Assembly (NCBI GenBank): GCA_003427395.1
Contig: BFEA01000421.1
Coordinates: 1,035,403-1,091,140 of the forward strand
Direction of reading: 5' to 3'
From: Chara braunii
Lineage: Eukaryota > Streptophyta > Charophyceae > Charales > Characeae
Length of the DNA: 55,738 nt
Part shown: positions 31,915 through 41,564 of the stretch, piece after piece
Numbering within the stretch: position 1 is the stretch's first letter
Layout of the letters: every line of letters starts with the position of its first letter
Notes under the pieces: model-generated
The model's database searches: none
What the model saw: only the letters and a program-made list of their open reading frames with translations
What the model was told of the DNA's origin: nothing
Position numbers and translations under genes: made by a program

Positions 31915-32047
31915 CAAATCGCCACTAACTAAGATCTCTGCAAGGCTCACTGCGACAGAGTATTGTCGGAATCTGTTTGCCTTGCTTGCCTACGATGCGT
32001 TTGTCGAGGACTCAGAATGAGTTACTCGCTCGAAGGGACCTCGCTCT

Positions 32048-32061
32048 TGAGGGGGGAGTAG
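32048..32061 (+). promoter_or_regulatory. Polypurine tract of element B
   Basis: TTGAGGGGGGAGTAG directly before the LTR start TGTGATGACCC. It is the plus-strand primer for reverse transcription and fixes the LTR boundary. Confidence 0.85.
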
Positions 32062-33309
32062 TGTGATGACCCGTCCAAACATGGAGTGAATGCCTCGCTG
32101 AGTTTCCCGCCTGCTACTAAGTCTGTGTGTGCACGCTTGCTGGACTGCATGCCTGTCTGAGTGTTGGTTGGCTTGGGTGTGTGTGTGACCGTGCCTGTCT
32201 GAGTGCTGGTTGGCATGAGTATGTGTGTGGCCCGTCAGGGCACTTGCTCGTTCGATGGGCCCTCTGGGCAGGTACTTACCTGTGGCCGTGACATTGAGGG
32301 GTTGCAACGGAGAAAAGCACTCAAGTAGCGGGTAGGCCGGTACCGCACCTAGAAGCGGTAGATGTGCAGGTACCGGAGGCCGAGCAGAAGAAGACAAAAG
32401 TGGCATTTTTAGAGGCTCGGTAGTGTAGGCTAGGTCTAGGCGGATACCAGTCTGAGTCTAAGGCCTGTACGGGCAATATCAGAGTCTGCAATGATGTTTC
32501 CCTCCAAAAAGGAGGAGGTACCGGTTGCTTGGGAGGCCAAGCGGCCTGGAAGTCACCGCCCAAGAGGCAAAGCAGGCCGCTATATCTTCGGGTCGGGCGA
32601 AGAGTCCGGCCTCTTTTTGGGTGTGCAAGTTTGGTGACACACTGGTGGAGCGCTGGCTGGAGCAGCGCTGCTGAGGAGGAAGGAGAAGGACACGGGGGAG
32701 GAAGAAGGAAGGAAGGGGGAGGAGCGCCAGGGGTACTTACCTGGCTATGGTGGCAGCCATCTTCATCACCTTGGTGGGCGCTGCAGCAGGGAGTCCCCAG
32801 TTGGGGAGAGCTACACCAAGAAGCTTCGAGGCAGGGTCAAGCATGGCGGCCCGAGCTAAAGCAGCCATAGCTGCTTTGGGTTGTCCTTTGGGCATCTGAG
32901 CCGGCCCCAGTAGTTCGCCATAGCCTCGGCCTATGAGAGTGAAGAGTGGGAGAGGCGGCCATGGCTATGGAGGACCTCAAGTGATACCTGCAGTAGAAGA
33001 GGAACTCGGACATTGATTCTGGATCAGTCATCCAACATTGTATTATTATTTCTTGTATGAATAAGAGAAGGGGGAGACAAGGAGGAGGAGATTGTTGGGC
33101 GAAGAAGAAGTGCCTTATCATTTGTTTTTGCTGGTGTACATCATCTTCTTCTTCTTTCTTACTTCTTATTCTTCTTCTTCTTCTTCTTCTTCTTCTTCTT
33201 CTTCTTCTAATCCTCTCTCTCCTCTCAAGTTCATTCATTTCTTTCTGCAATTAGATGGCATTGTATTTTCTGATGGATGTGTATCTCGAAATTGGCCAGG
33301 GTCATAACA
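32062..33309 (+). mobile_element. Element B: 3' LTR
   Basis: 1248 bp from TGTGATGACCC to GGGTCATAACA, with terminal TG/CA and a short inverted repeat. Its last ~200 bases (from about 33108) match both arms of the palindrome at 10718-11001. Contains a (TTC)n run at about 33165-33209. It is followed by GAGC, the same four bases as before the left end of the element. Confidence 0.88.
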
Positions 33310-33393
33310 GAGCTAGAAAAAGAAAGGTGAGACTAGAAGTTAGGGAGCAGGAGTTAAGCAGGGTAGAGGCTATGAATCTCACCCGATCTCCGT
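33310..33393 (+). pseudogene. Probable continuation of element A gag
   Basis: After the GAGC duplication the sequence encodes a charged helix (ARKRKVRLEVREQELSRVEA). This is what would be expected to follow the HVEDRRES coiled coil that ends at 10717. The frame does not join exactly, so at least one indel is present. It then gives way to unrelated sequence that leads into the Penelope-like element. Confidence 0.5.
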
Positions 33394-33502
33394 CCTCCCA
33401 TTTCCTTCCTTCGTCGCTGTTCTTGCCCCCTCGTTCTCCACATTTCCTGTACCCTGATTTTTCTTGTCCCGTACTTGTAATTCGATTCATTCCTTGTGTA
33501 CG

Positions 33503-34883
33503 ATGGCTTCTTCGGGTGTATGTTACAATTGTAGTATGCCGGGGCATTTCACCAGAGACTGCCCCTACCGTCAACCTTCCTTTCCCCAACCCCCTCGTCC
33601 ACAAATGTTCGCCCCGCTACAATCTTCCAACAATCCGTCTCTGACCAGTCCCCCTCGAGCACCGCTTCTCGCTCTGCCACCACCCCCTGTCCCACATTCG
33701 AATGTTCCAAATCATAACCCTAACTCTTCTCTGAATTCTGGACAGATGGTACTCGACCGCCAGCCCTGGTGGAAGATGAATCAGGAGAAACTTGGTCGCG
33801 CATATGAGTTTATGGCGTCCGAGCTGGAGGGCAGACAAGAGGCGATCCAAGAGAAAGAGAAGCTGCTCCAAAGAGGAGGAACGAAGAAAGGCGAAAGAAG
33901 TTGAGGAAAAAACGTTGAGGAAGCTGAAAGAGCGACAAGACTTTGAGGAGAGGATCAGTAACATCGTGGGTACAAATATCAACGATGCCTGCGAGCTCTT
34001 CTTGGGTAAAGCTGAGCAAACTAGACCAGCGCCTGCACTTGCAGACAATAGCTGTAGAGAGGATAGCGTCAGAATAAGGCATGGCTTAGATCTGGAAAAG
34101 GAGAGACTGGAGAAACAAGTCGAGCAGCTTAGGCGCGAGCATGAGACAATCAAGAAACACATGGAGGAGTTGACAAGGTTTGTCAAGCAGACAGGTTATG
34201 CGCTAAAGAGGACGGCGACTGGAGTGTGTGTTACCAGTCCTCCCGCGGCCCTAGTAAGAGGAAAGGCTAGAGTCATAGGGGTTGGCACTCCAACATCTGA
34301 TGACTTCTAGAAGTTACTAAGAGCTTACAACTCAGTGGAGGAGGGAAAACACATTGCAAATATGGAAGTCCAGACGCTCAAGGACAGGTTTGAGAAAGCA
34401 GTCTCGAGGTTGGTCAGGCAGGGCAGGACTCCTCACTCGAATCTCTCGAAACGCATGAACGAAGCCACGGGCGATAAAGATCAGGATCTACATGGGCGGC
34501 ATGAGGATGGCCTTGATGACCTCACTTTAAGGCCTTCTGTGCCGAAACGCACCTCTGGACGTCTCGCTGGTAAGGTTGCCTCCACTGAGAGAGCGGAGTT
34601 CCTCAAAGAAACAAAGAAGTACTTGAAGAGGCTCAAGAAGCACTGTTTGCAGATACTGTGTGGGAAGGAAGGCATTACTTTCATCACTTGTGAGCAAGCC
34701 ATTAACGAGATAGCAGAACTGAGGGCATCGCTTGCATTTGACCTCCGACCGCAGCGCAAGCCCGATCGCCCCATACAACATTTAGAGATCGAAGATGTAC
34801 GAGATGAAGATCGTGAAGTATTCGATGGACAGGCCACTCAGCAGGTCGACGCCGACGAAGACGAACCTATTGGTAATGAATAG
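33503..34883 (+). pseudogene. Penelope-like element ORF1: CCHC zinc knuckle and coiled coil
   Basis: ATG at 33503 starts a protein with an N-terminal zinc knuckle (CYNCSMPGHFTRDC, C-x2-C-x4-H-x4-C), a Pro-rich stretch, then a long charged coiled coil (GRQEAIQEKEKLLQ). A frameshift near 33870 moves the reading to a second frame (ERRKAKEVEEKTLRKLKERQ, DLEKERLEKQVEQLRREH). A TAG at 34308-34310 interrupts it, and the same frame goes on to 34883. A nucleic-acid-binding accessory role is likely by analogy with other retroelement first ORFs. Whether ORF1 was originally fused to the GIY-YIG ORF cannot be told. Confidence 0.7.
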
Positions 34884-34892
34884 GAATACGAC

Positions 34893-35429
34893 ATGAGTGG
34901 TCATGATCTTTGGGTTCTTCTCAAGGCATGTTTCCAACTTCGTAAGTCTAAAGATTATCTGCTTGACCCTGCTCTTCATTATTTTACTCGTATGATTGTC
35001 ATCGCCCTGATTCTTCTTCAGTATATACCCTGCTGTCTTAAGTTCTCGGATTCCCTTCTACACCTTCTTGATGTGAACTATGATTTTGCGCAGTGTCCTG
35101 GTCCTGTTGTCTATTGCTTGGTGTCTCCTTTCATGAAGCACTGCTATGTTGGAAGTACTGCTAGGTCGCTGAGACAAAGATGGTTAGAACATGTTCGGCG
35201 CATGGCCTTGACTGATTCTTCCACAAGCAAGACTAGGAATCACAGACTTTATAGATGGATGAGGGGGGTAGGGATGCATTATTATTTTCCTCTTCCTCTT
35301 ATGGTCACCCATCTACAGGATTTAGTGGTTGCTGAGGACAGACTGGTTCACTGGTCCTCTCCCTACTTAAATTCTCGAACAACGGTAGGAAAGGCGAGTA
35401 ATATCAAGAAGAATAGACCTGGTAAATGA
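34893..35429 (+). CDS. GIY-YIG endonuclease ORF of the Penelope-like element
   Basis: 178-residue open frame starting 10 bases after the ORF1 stop. The GIY-YIG fold is visible at PVVYCLVSP (71-79) and CYVGSTARSL (84-93), then RQRWLEH (94-100), and a catalytic Glu in VVAEDRLVHW (Glu148) followed by PYLNSR (157-162). This order (VxY, YxG, Arg, Glu, Asn) is diagnostic of the family; a Cys/His cluster universal to C-terminal Penelope endonucleases is not seen. It would nick target DNA to prime insertion. The frame is intact in itself, but the RT with which it should be translated lies in other frames. Confidence 0.8.
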   Translation: MSGHDLWVLLKACFQLRKSKDYLLDPALHYFTRMIVIALILLQYIPCCLKFSDSLLHLLDVNYDFAQCPGPVVYCLVSPFMKHCYVGSTARSLRQRWLEHVRRMALTDSSTSKTRNHRLYRWMRGVGMHYYFPLPLMVTHLQDLVVAEDRLVHWSSPYLNSRTTVGKASNIKKNRPGK

Positions 35430-36489
35430 GAAAGGGCAAAAAAGGAGTCCACGCAACCACCGATATCTGGTAGCCATACGATCACAATTAATCAACAGCA
35501 GCACCCAAAGACCAGGCGGTTAATTTTACGGGATTTCTTCAATTTCTCTGCTACGGATCCTGAATGAATGTGCGAAACTTGGAATTAAGTCATTTTCCGC
35601 AATAGACTAGGGTGGAGTTATACTATCAGATTCATGGAAGGTTATCAAACGATTTTTCGAGGCATTGGTGGTAGTCAGTAGATATGGTAGAAATCAACTT
35701 AGGCACTGTAAAGACTGTGGCAAGTATGATGTTAAGGAGGATGAGAATAGTTTGGACCAACGATCGCAGTTTGGCGCAATCACTCCATAATTTTGGTACG
35801 TATTTAAGGATGGAAAATACCAAATGCTCATGCGATGCGATACTCAACAAATTTACCGAGTTTGGTAAAAACTATCTGTCACGATCCACATTTCACCCTT
35901 CCTGATTCCCCTCTTCTCCTATTACCTACCTCCCCTCTTGCCCTTCCTCCTCCTCCTCCTCCTCAACCTCCCAATCCACCTCATCTTCCTCATCTTCCTC
36001 CTCACTCTCCTCCTCCTCCTCCCCCCCGTTCTCGATCTCATGGTCTATGCTACCACGAATAAACGAGCACATCACCTTCCGTGCTAAGGACTTTTGTATG
36101 ATGCCCCCCTGGCTCCTTAACTCAAGGAACATTCCTCCGCCCTCTCGCCTCTATGGCCCTACGCGACTAAGAGCACAAATTAAAAAAACTCTAAACCAGA
36201 TCCCTGTCTTTACTGCTTCGCTAAACAAATTTACCATTCCCCATTCAATTATTTCTCCCTGTTTTAGAATTGTGACTCGTATACCCGCAACAAAGAATCT
36301 CCCTGCTTCTTACACCACACATACCCCCTTGTCTACACTGTCTCCATCTTCGCATACCTCCCTGACTCCCTCCTCTCAACCTTTCCCCTCTCTTAATTCT
36401 GACCCCTTTCTGTCTTATCCTACCTTCTCCTACTTACCGCTTTCGTTCTCTGTGCTACGGTCACTTCCATTGACACCTAAGAGTGTGGG
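35430..36489 (+). pseudogene. Linker between GIY-YIG and RT, degraded
   Basis: Should correspond to the connecting domain of the polyprotein. Short frames alternate (35684-35905, 36047-36589) with a CTCCTCCTC low-complexity stretch at 35940-36035. No domain can be named; no clear C-x-C motif was found. Confidence 0.4.
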
Positions 36490-37811
36490 CATACTGAAGG
36501 ACCTAACGAAGGATATGTATTGTCCCCAATTGACCATAATCCTGGCAATACTTTATTTTGTTGCCCCATGGTGTACGAAGAAGGCATGAACACATTATTT
36601 CTGCAAAACACAGGATTTAACGTCATCAACAAAAGCGAGCCGGAGGTTATTAGTTCTTGTAGGAAAAAGTTCCTACAGGGAGGTTTTGACTCAATCGGCG
36701 CCTGTAATGGTAAAGGACAACTAGGAAGAGGGTATGTTATTGTCAAACATAAAGATATTTAGAAATGGCGGCCAATCTGCCCCACCTCGTCTGAACCCTC
36801 CCTACGAGCTTGTAAACGAGTAACTGCACGCCTAAACACCCTTGTCAAGAACCTGCCCGCGTCTCTTTACTTCAATCTCTTTAGTACACAACGGTTAGTT
36901 TCGGATCTACGTGGTATTAATGATACGGTTTTCCCCTTGGAATCACTTCTCAATGCCAGTTTTGATGTAAAAAAAATGTTCTGCAAGCTACCGCATGACT
37001 CCATTCGGCAGGCCCTTCGTGGTTTAGGGTGAAAAAGAAGGGAAAAGAAGCCAAGTTGTCTACCAGCAGGTCCATTTTGGAATGTAAATTTCACAATTTT
37101 GCGATTATTGAAGACTTCATGGATTTTGAGCTCAATAACACGTACGTTTTCGCCATGGGACATCTTCCCAAACAGACTGTTGGTGTTCCCATGGGCAAGT
37201 CTTCCAGCCCTGCGCTCGCAGCTATGCTATGTATGTACAACGAGTTCCATTTTTTGTCAGCACTAGGGAATGATTGACACTTAATTCAAGGTATAAAACT
37301 GGTTGATAATGTATCGATTTTCGTCAAATACAGCATGGATGACGTCAAATCACGAAAGAAAGCGAACTACATTCTGGACTGTTTCCAAAACTGTTATGAC
37401 AAGAATTTGACTCAAGAAAGAACAAGTCGTGGAGGTCGTTGGGACTTGTTGGGATGTCAATTGGAAGTACTCCCCCCACCACTTGGGATTTGTTGCATAC
37501 CCACCAAACGGAACCAAGCTTCACTGCTACAAACAAGAGAGATTGCTTTTCAGCCAGTACAAGATTTCATCTCCTTCTCAAGTAAGCAACAAAAGTTTGT
37601 CGTCATCAGTTCCAATCTCCATACGGCTAGAAATTTTGGCACTTGCCCGACAACAAAGGTAATTTTCCTAGAAACCCTTAAAAAGGAGCTTAGGATACGG
37701 GGTTATCCTAATCGGTTTTTTGATAATGCTATTTCGTCCTTTTCTACGAAATTCTCAGAATGTTGGAAGCACTGGGTTTTCTGCTTCACACACTATAATT
37801 CTTTTTTGTGA
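36490..37811 (+). pseudogene. Penelope-type reverse transcriptase, broken
   Basis: Telomerase-related RT. Fingers: GRGYVIVKHKD then a stop at 36760-36762, followed by KWRPICPTSSEPSLRACKRV in the same frame. Motif A: FDVKKMFCKLPHDSI (about 36961-37005, Asp present). After a stop and frameshift, motif B: QTVGVPMGKSSSPALAAM (about 37170-37225). Motif C region at about 37296-37331 reads KLVDNVSIFVKY: the second catalytic Asp is replaced by Asn. Downstream, a thumb-like region (KTLKKELRIRGYPNRFFDNA) ends near 37811. Several frameshifts and stops make it inactive. Confidence 0.8.
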
Positions 37812-38032
37812 GCTCGGGTATGTAATAGACACGGGAAACGGCATGCCTTGTACGCGACGGGCTGTAGCAGCCCCTAGGAATAGCCGATACACCAGAAGGA
37901 CTCCGTTTTTTACCACTGGGAGCCTGGTACGGGCCAAACTTATATAGCAGGAAAAACCAAACCCCTTTGAATTTTTTAATGTTTCAACTTTTTCAAAATT
38001 TTCAGTCCCAAGCCAGCAGTCCACCTACTTCT
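37812..38032 (+). other. 3' region of the Penelope-like element
   Basis: No coding motif recognised after the RT. Confidence 0.5.
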
Positions 38033-38275
38033 TATACCCAACACTCGCCTCCCTCCCGCCTTTCATTTCCAGATGCTACGATAGCGCAGGCGGTAATCCC
38101 GTTGGTTGTACCGAAGACGCTCCAGCTCCTCGTCTCATTTGTTCTCAGCAGTCCACCTATTCCATATACCAAGCGCACGCCTCCCTCCCTCCCTCCTTCC
38201 CTCCTTTCATGTCCAGTTGCTACTACAGCGCAGGTGGTGATCCCGCTGGTTACTCCGAAGACGCTCTAGTTCCTA
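38033..38275. repeat. Two-copy ~120-bp tandem duplication
   Basis: CAGCAGTCCACCTAYT, GCCTCCCTCC, CAGCGCAGGYGGT and CCGAAGACGCTC recur in the same order in 38033-38146 and 38147-38275. The copies differ by substitutions and small indels. Lies in the 3' untranslated part of the Penelope-like element. Confidence 0.82.
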
Positions 38276-38608
38276 GTCTCACTTGCCCCCCGCTTATAAA
38301 GCACCCCCGTTGCACCTGCCGATCTCACTCCCTACGACTAGGCTTGCCTCCCGCTGTCGCTCCTCCTTCTCCCTGATCTTACAACATGACTGCATATATG
38401 ATCCCGCTCCCGAATGCGCGTGTTTCTCTCTTTGTCACTAGCTTTTTTCATCACGATCATACCTGTTTTATTGAAAGTCCCTCTCCCGCAGCTACTACAA
38501 TGACGTTCCCTATACCTGGGTGTATTGCATCCCTTCAGTTCTGCCGCTGGAAGTTGAAGTTTTTCTATGGAGTTACAAACGCTCGACAACTGCCACCAGA
38601 TAAGTCTT

Positions 38609-38612
<4 letters not shown>

Positions 38613-38672
<60 letters not shown>
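38613..38672. repeat. (CT)n microsatellite
   Basis: Thirty CT dinucleotides, 70 bases before the hammerhead motif. Confidence 0.97.
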
Positions 38673-38674
<2 letters not shown>

Positions 38675-38740
38675 GGTATAGTTAAAGAAACTTATTTAAG
38701 TCTTCATAACGCAGCGTTTGTCATCTTGTTCCCGTGCATT

Positions 38741-38788
38741 GCCCCTGAAGATGATTGGCATATCGGCGTCAGTCGAAACATGTCGGGC
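38741..38788 (+). ncRNA. Hammerhead ribozyme motif, type I, in the Penelope-like element
   Basis: Plus strand: stem I 3' strand GCCC (38741-38744), core CUGAAGA (38745-38751, the variable seventh core base is A), an extra U, stem II GAUUGGC/GUCAGUC (38753-38759, 38768-38774) with an 8-nt loop, core GAAA (38775-38778), a minimal stem III (C, AU loop, G, U) and cleavage C at 38784, then stem I 5' strand GGGC (38785-38788). Stem I is open, so it is type I; a tiny stem III is typical of hammerheads in Penelope-like retroelements. The one irregularity is the extra U between core and stem II, which may lower activity. Confidence 0.75.
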
Positions 38789-38963
38789 TTTTGCCGATAA
38801 TCGCTTCCCGTAGGGTTCATCGGGTATCCTTGGCGTTCCCCGCCTATGGCGTCCGTTTCGCCGGATGGGAGCGATATGATGTGCTTCAAAGTCTTATCCT
38901 GAAGATTTTGCTGATCGGGCTTCAATAGTACTCGTTGCGCGTGCTTTTTTTTTTCTCTCCATC

Positions 38964-38969
<6 letters not shown>

Positions 38970-39004
<35 letters not shown>
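38970..39004. repeat. (CT)n microsatellite at the probable 3' end of the Penelope-like element
   Basis: About 17 CT dinucleotides; possible target or terminus of the element. Confidence 0.9.
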
Positions 39005-39006
<2 letters not shown>

Positions 39007-39551
39007 CTTCCTTCTCGCTCACCCTTTTTTCCCACTACTACCTACCCACCTGCCCCATTTTTAACCTTGCTCTAGGTGTATATGCTCGAGTCTTATCGTG
39101 ATAATTGTTTCAAAGTTCCCTGTGTATTCTCGATAATGGAATGGCAGAAATTTCTCCTCTGGGTGCTTGATGCCCTCATCTTTTGGCTCAGTGTTCTGAG
39201 AATTTTAGCCGAAGTATCATACGACACTTTGCGGTATACTCTAGCTAGGATGAAAAGAGAGGATGCTAACATTGTCGGCGTAGGCCAGGTAGAGTACCAT
39301 ATTCACCTGAATAATACACCAATCATTATAGTTGTATTTGGTGCAATTTTTAGTCCATATGATAATGATCGGGCATTATACTCGTGAAGAAGGTAGTTGT
39401 CCACAGACTACAGGCTTACGAGTCTCACTTTGGCAAGAACAGGTTGGCTGGCCTGCCTACTCCTGTAACGTTTTTGCAGTTTTTTTTCCCGGTTCCACGT
39501 TATATTGGACCTAGAAGAAAGGGGAAAAACAAACAAAAAAAAAACAGCCAA
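39005..39551. other. No gene seen
   Basis: One open frame (39076-39387, plus) has a hydrophobic stretch (LLWVLDALIFWLSVLRIL), but no homologue is recognised and its codon pattern is unremarkable; not called as a gene. An A-rich tract lies at 39521-39544. Confidence 0.45.
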
Positions 39552-39640
39552 CTGGCTCAACTCAGGTGCTACACCCATCAACTCTTGAAGTAGAGACCCA
39601 AGTTCGAGTCCAGGGACCATGTCCCACTTGCACCGTTTAA
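39552..39640 (+). mobile_element. tRNA-derived SINE head
   Basis: CTGGCTCAACTCAGG followed by ACACCCATCAACTCTTGAAG and a good B box (AGTTCGAGTCC, about 39602-39612). It corresponds closely to the head of the minus-strand SINE at 9926-10125. The body and 3' end could not be set. Confidence 0.55.
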
Positions 39641-40104
39641 TTGAGGCAACTCACCGGTGTGACAGCTAAAACTGTTCATTTTAATTCGATTGAAAATGAG
39701 AAATGCATTTATAAATCGTGCAGATACAATTCGTTTTTTTTTCTCTTTTTTCACAAATGGAGTGGCATACGGGCAAGTCTACAACCGAAAATGAAGAGTT
39801 GTCAGAATCCCATACGAAAATGGCAAACGGGAGGAGGCTTGTACAATTTCTCCAAAAAAACGGCTTTTGGGGGAATAAGACGACCGTTGAGCTGGCTGTC
39901 TCCAGAAAAGGAGACAACTAGCTCAACGAAAAGTGGCGAGGGTAGGGGGAGTAGTATTGGAGAGGAGGATTTACGTCCGCTTTTTGTTGTAAGAAAAACA
40001 AACGATAGTCTCTATTGCCTTTTTTATTAAAAACGGACCACTAGATGACTTGGACGATGTGCATCTCCATGGTCTTGCACAGTCACAAAAGCGTTGAAAA
40101 CTAA

Positions 40105-40150
40105 ACGTAGACCTAGCTCAATGGAGCTAGTGGGAAAAGGTCCCAGATGC
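40105..40150 (+). mobile_element. Possible tRNA-like relic
   Basis: ACCTAGCTCAATGGAGCTAG has an A-box-like core (TAGCTCAATGG) followed by GGTCCCAGATGCAAC, but no acceptable B box. Only suggestive of another SINE head. Confidence 0.3.
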
Positions 40151-40269
40151 AACTAGATGAAGGACGAGTTAAGAAAACATTTATGATTAACAAAAAAGGA
40201 AAAAAAAAAGAAACAACGAGCGGGTTTAACAAACTTGGCATTGGAGGAGGGAAGCTTGGTAAATCACAA

Positions 40270-40286
40270 CTGCCACCTTACTGTCT
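40270..40286. repeat. Target-site duplication of the 40.3-kb SINE, left copy
   Basis: CTGCCACCTTACTGTCT, identical over 17 bases to 40605-40621. Confidence 0.92.
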
Positions 40287-40604
40287 TTTGTTTTTTTTTT
40301 TACACCTTCCGCTACTACCCATATGCTACTCGCTTAGCATGGGACGCTAGGGTTATGGAAACAACTTTTTTCACGTCTCTGTTCCGCACAGAGAACCATA
40401 CTGAGGTTCCTAACACCTGGTGCGAGCTGGAAAGCGAAACACCACACTTCCACAACCGACCAGGAGGCCCAAACCAACTATCTTTGTTGGGGAACCCGAA
40501 GTGCGCCCTAAGGGCCATGGGGGATGGAAAGGACGCGCGGAATCGAACCCACGACCTCCTGAATGCCACTTACGAGCTCAACCAACTGAGTTAGCCCGCT
40601 TGGG
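40287..40604 (-). mobile_element. Complete tRNA-derived SINE, second family
   Basis: 318 bp, minus strand. The tRNA-like head at the high-coordinate end has an A box TAACTCAGTTGG (40593-40582) and a B box GGTTCGATTCC (40549-40539) that matches the consensus exactly. The body is unrelated to the 6.9-kb family, and the element ends in an A tail (seen as T at 40301-40287). It is bounded by identical 17-bp target duplications (40270-40286, 40605-40621). The perfect duplications and intact promoter point to a fairly recent insertion by a LINE enzyme. Confidence 0.9.
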
Positions 40605-40621
40605 CTGCCACCTTACTGTCT
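40605..40621. repeat. Target-site duplication of the 40.3-kb SINE, right copy
   Basis: CTGCCACCTTACTGTCT, identical to 40270-40286. Confidence 0.92.
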
Positions 40622-40979
40622 GTCCCTATTCACTTTTTCTTTCCCCCAGATAACGTTTTGCATAGTGATCAGTATAGCTGCAATGATTGAGAGGTTACCG
40701 AGTTACAATCAATCATGCATGATTGATTTCCAGTTTTTTTGTTTTTTTTTCCTCAAGGATGTGTAGGTTGGACACGGTCTAGGGGGGTCCTATATCGCCG
40801 GGCCAAAGAGAGCAGCCCTGTCAGGAGAGGCTGGCACGTCGCCGAACCTTCCTTCACTATCGGAGCGGGCCAAGTGTGCTTTCCTGATTTGCAATGAAGG
40901 GTGTAGTTTATCCCCGATTCTTCCGAATATAGACCATTTGTTTCAAAATAAAATGTTGTGAAGATGGTACACTCAAATT
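40622..40979. other. No gene seen
   Basis: Mixed sequence. AAGGGTGTAGTTTATCCCC (about 40897) resembles the short repeat further on. Confidence 0.45.
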
Positions 40980-40997
40980 GTATTGTCTCATAGGTCC

Positions 40998-41052
40998 AAA
41001 GGGTGTATTATATTCCAAATCAAGGGTGTATTTTAATTCCCTATCAAGGGTG
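40998..41052. repeat. Short tandem repeat AAGGGTGTATTWTATTCC, target of element D
   Basis: About 25-bp units ending ATCAAGGGTG at 41052, where element D begins. The same unit continues after element D at 55636. Confidence 0.8.
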
Positions 41053-41420
41053 TGCGAGGAATAAGCCTTCGCGAGATCCTTCTCGAGCGCGCAAATGTTC
41101 TGGGTTGCGGGCCCCAGCAAGTCCCGTGCCCGCCCTAAGTGAAGGAAGGCCTGTACATCCACGAGAGGCCTATTTTCAACATTTTTCGTATGTGGGGTAT
41201 CAGACAGTTGCCACACACTAGTTGGTTACAGAGCAACGTGAGCCTTTTGTGGTTCCTTCTAGAAGCAACAACTGCACTACATAGTTGGGCCCAGGGCTCA
41301 GGTGGTTGCGCCCTGGGCGCACGTAGTGGGAGGCCGACATCACGCAGTGGCCGCGGACCAGTGAGAATGCAACATTGTCGTCACACATCCACCACGAGCC
41401 AATGAGAATGGGGCAAAAAC
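41053..41420 (+). mobile_element. Element D: 5' LTR, truncated
   Basis: Matches the first ~330 bases of the 3' LTR (54587 onward): GCGAGGAAT, CCCGCCCTAAGTGAAGG, GGCCTATTTTCAACATTTTT, CAGAGCAACGTGAGCC. Similarity ends near 41418 (GAGAATGGGGCAAA); the remaining ~700 bases of LTR are absent. Confidence 0.82.
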
Positions 41421-41564
41421 CTAGGCTCTCCCTTTCCTATGTGGAAAGTGTACACTGCATTGTCGACATCCCATGACCAGTTGACTCCTGCAGGTGCATG
41501 TGTGCATCCGCATTATATAATTACTACAAGCAGAACCATGAGGAGGGTATGTACTTAGTATTCA

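Larger units (their letters stand above)
33394..38972 (+). mobile_element. Penelope-like element with GIY-YIG before the RT
   Basis: Ordered remains of one retroelement: CCHC/coiled-coil ORF, GIY-YIG endonuclease ORF, Penelope-type reverse transcriptase, 3' region with a tandem duplication, and a hammerhead motif, ending at a CT microsatellite (38970-39004). Endonuclease in front of the RT matches the permuted clade (Naiad/Chlamys) described from green algae and other groups, which also favours microsatellite targets. The 5' limit is set only by the end of the gag remnant. Every coding part is broken. Confidence 0.68.

Noticed and set aside
39076-39387. 103-residue frame with a hydrophobic helix
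   Set aside because: Could be a small membrane protein, but no homologue is recognised and it lies between transposon relics; not enough to call a gene.
40522-40604. A tRNA gene on the minus strand
   Set aside because: A and B boxes are good, but the sequence continues into a 3' body with A tail and is bounded by target duplications, so it is a SINE head and not a tRNA gene.
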